Assembly: GCF_024199845.1 (NCBI RefSeq)
Contig: NZ_JANADO010000001.1
Location: 930,001 to 994,000, forward strand
DNA length: 64,000 nt
Reading direction: 5' to 3'
From: Bradyrhizobium sp. CCGB12
GTDB taxonomy: Bacteria; Pseudomonadota; Alphaproteobacteria; Rhizobiales; Xanthobacteraceae
The notes beneath the pieces are model-generated. The model ran no database searches and was not told where the DNA came from. It saw only the letters and a program-made list of their open reading frames with translations. Of the stretch, positions 62,343 through 64,000 are shown one piece after another (the stretch's first letter is position 1; the number at the start of each line of letters is the position of its first letter). Made by a program: the position numbers and the translations under genes.

Positions 62343-63980
62343 TCATCTCAGCGCCTCGTGTAGGTGAGAGAGCAACTCCTCGTGGATCAATCCGTTGGAG
62401 GCGATCTTGTCGAGATCATCGTTGCGGCATGGGTTTCCTGTCAATGTCGTGACCCGTCCGCCGCCCGCCCACACCATCGGCATCGCGGCCGCATGCGAGA
62501 CGACGTCGGCTTTCAGCGAAACAAATGCGTCCAAGCGGCCCGAGGCGACCATCGCGATCTCGAAGGCGCCAGAGACGACGATGCGCACCCCGCGTGCCAC
62601 CCTGCCGAGCAGCTCGATCACACGCGTCGTTCGATGGATCTCGTCTTGCGAGAAATGCGACGTCAAGACCACCGAGACGACCGCGTCCGACAGCGAGCGC
62701 GTCGTGGAGACTCGTGCCGGCACGCCATCGATCGTCGCGCCTTGGCCCGCAAGATAGCGCGCGGTCAGCCCGACCTTGGGAGCATTGATGAGGCCAAGCT
62801 TGGTCTCGTCGCCGACCTCGTAGGCGACCGTCACCGAAAACCACGGTAGTCCCTGCGCGTAGTTGATCGTGCCGTCGAGCGGATCGATGATCCAGCGCCC
62901 ACCGTTGGTCCCCTGGCTCGTGCCGCTCTCCTCGGCCAAAATGCCGGCATCCGGCGTCAGCTCCTTCAAACCCGCGACGACGATCGCTTCCGAGGCGAGG
63001 TCCGCCTCGGTGACGATATCGAGCCGGTCCTTGCGCTCGGTCACCAGCGGCGTGCCTTGCATCGCGACCAGCTTGGCCGCGGCCTCACCGACAACGGCCT
63101 CTGCGCCAGCCAGCAGGGTCGGAAGACTCGTGGGCCCATCCATCCCCTTGGGTCCATCAATCCCCGGATAATCCCGATCGAGCGCGATTTCGAACGGGCG
63201 GCCGTAGTCTCCGATCGGAACAAGATGGCTGCTGATGCCCATGTCGGGCCGCCAACTATGCACGGCAAATGCCGGTGGCTCCATGATGAAGCGATTGCTG
63301 CGACCCGGCCGCAGGTCAAGCGCGACCTGATGCGCCGTGCTTGGCGCCACGTAGCCGACCGTCCCGGCGTACCGGACCGTGATCGCGCGGTGATAGTGGC
63401 CGCACAGCACGCGTTCGATTTCCGGGTGATCTTCAATGATTGCCTTGAGTGCCGTAGCGTTGAAGAGACGCAATTCATCCATCCCGTCGGCTCCGACGAG
63501 GAACGGCGGATGATGAATGATAACGGCCGTCGGCTTGCCGCGTCCAGCCGCGAGCGCGTCGCGTAGCCACGTCTGCCGTGCAGCGCAGAAAGTCCCGTAG
63601 GTCTGTCCGGTCTCGACACTGTCGAGGAAGATCAGGCGCACCGGGAAATCGTCCACGACAAAATTGACGAAACCGTCGCGCGGAAGATAGCGGTGGCGAG
63701 GGCGGAGGGACTGTAAGAGCTGTTCGCGCCGGTCGTGGTTCCCTGGAATGACGAACACTGGCATCGGGAGCCTGGCGAGGCCAGCGTCGACAATCCTGTA
63801 TTCCTCGTCGAGCCCACAATCGGTCAGGTCGCCGCTTACGACGACGCAATCGGGCCGCGGATCGAGGCTCAGCACGGCATCGATCGCGTCGTGAAACATC
63901 GCATTGGTATCGACGTCACCGTAAGCGGTCCTGCCGCGCGGTCGGACGTGGAAGTCGCTCAACTGGGCAACGATGAACAC
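62343..63980 (-). CDS. Fusion of a metallophosphodiesterase and an inositol-monophosphatase-like domain
   Basis: A 545-residue protein. Residues 1-275 are a class III phosphodiesterase (GpdQ/CpdA type) with QLSDFHV, VVSGDLTD, PGNHDRR, IHHPPF and CGHYH metal motifs, all intact. Residues 290-545 are an IMPase-like domain: DIVTEADLASE, EESG and DPLDGTINY are present, but the usual WDxAA metal motif reads VSHAA, so the Asp is lost. GTG 63980 is the start. Such a fusion could cut a phosphodiester and then the resulting monoester, for example glycerophosphoinositol (inference). No helper gene follows within the window. Confidence 0.85.
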   Translation of the reverse strand: MFIVAQLSDFHVRPRGRTAYGDVDTNAMFHDAIDAVLSLDPRPDCVVVSGDLTDCGLDEEYRIVDAGLARLPMPVFVIPGNHDRREQLLQSLRPRHRYLPRDGFVNFVVDDFPVRLIFLDSVETGQTYGTFCAARQTWLRDALAAGRGKPTAVIIHHPPFLVGADGMDELRLFNATALKAIIEDHPEIERVLCGHYHRAITVRYAGTVGYVAPSTAHQVALDLRPGRSNRFIMEPPAFAVHSWRPDMGISSHLVPIGDYGRPFEIALDRDYPGIDGPKGMDGPTSLPTLLAGAEAVVGEAAAKLVAMQGTPLVTERKDRLDIVTEADLASEAIVVAGLKELTPDAGILAEESGTSQGTNGGRWIIDPLDGTINYAQGLPWFSVTVAYEVGDETKLGLINAPKVGLTARYLAGQGATIDGVPARVSTTRSLSDAVVSVVLTSHFSQDEIHRTTRVIELLGRVARGVRIVVSGAFEIAMVASGRLDAFVSLKADVVSHAAAMPMVWAGGGRVTTLTGNPCRNDDLDKIASNGLIHEELLSHLHEALR

Positions 63981-64000
63981 TGGATTCTCATCTCGAGGAG

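Overview
The window is GC-rich, densely packed DNA that reads as an alphaproteobacterium of the Hyphomicrobiales (Rhizobium/Bradyrhizobium-like). The evidence is a rhizobial-type rhamnose locus (rhaRTPQS-K divergent from rhaDI), several rhizobial-style ABC uptake systems, SorC/EryD-type regulators and an EryA-like kinase. No rRNA, tRNA, CRISPR array, insertion sequence, phage or replication gene was seen. Almost everything is uptake plus catabolism, and no gene-free stretch exceeds about 250 bases.

Layout. (1) 1-366: tail of a sugar ABC ATPase. (2) 0.5-11.1 kb: complete L-rhamnose uptake and degradation locus, except that no rhaU mutarotase gene is present. (3) 11.2-21.4 kb: LacI regulator, divergent CUT1 ABC transporter, GH31 sulfoquinovosidase with a KERWY-type sulfonate pocket, a TIM-barrel isomerase and a Gfo/Idh oxidoreductase. 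Two genes here look damaged: one permease has a single-base frameshift, and a short-chain dehydrogenase is reduced to its two ends. (4) 21.4-38.7 kb: a nitrogen or amide catabolic island. It holds SDRs, an aminotransferase, a polyamine-type ABC transporter, pxpB-pxpC-pxpA on the plus strand, and a convergent second set accB-accC-pxpB-pxpC-BCCP-like that resembles a split urea carboxylase. A LysR regulator, an RraA-type aldolase and an NHL propeller protein follow. (5) 38.9-53.8 kb: a polyol locus built as a divergon. FGGY kinase, HAD phosphatase and class II aldolase lie on the minus strand. A SorC regulator, a five-gene ABC transporter with two different ATPases, an erythritol-kinase-like FGGY protein, a 2-hydroxyacid dehydrogenase, a class II aldolase and a GlpD-family dehydrogenase lie on the plus strand. 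(6) 54.0-64.0 kb: glycerophosphodiester and phosphate-ester salvage. It contains ugpB-A-E without ugpC, a glycerophosphodiester phosphodiesterase, a PhoD phosphatase, a second SorC regulator, a zinc polyol dehydrogenase, a Nudix protein and a phosphodiesterase-inositol monophosphatase fusion.

The least explained parts are the second pxp/acc set together with a PxpA that lacks the usual active-site signature; the phosphodiesterase-IMPase fusion with an altered metal-binding motif; the ATPase pair with one degenerate catalytic site; and two distant promoters (ugpB and the polyol dehydrogenase) that share ACA-N2-TGT palindromes spaced exactly 20 bp. All functional assignments come from reading motifs and gene order by eye; no database search was run.
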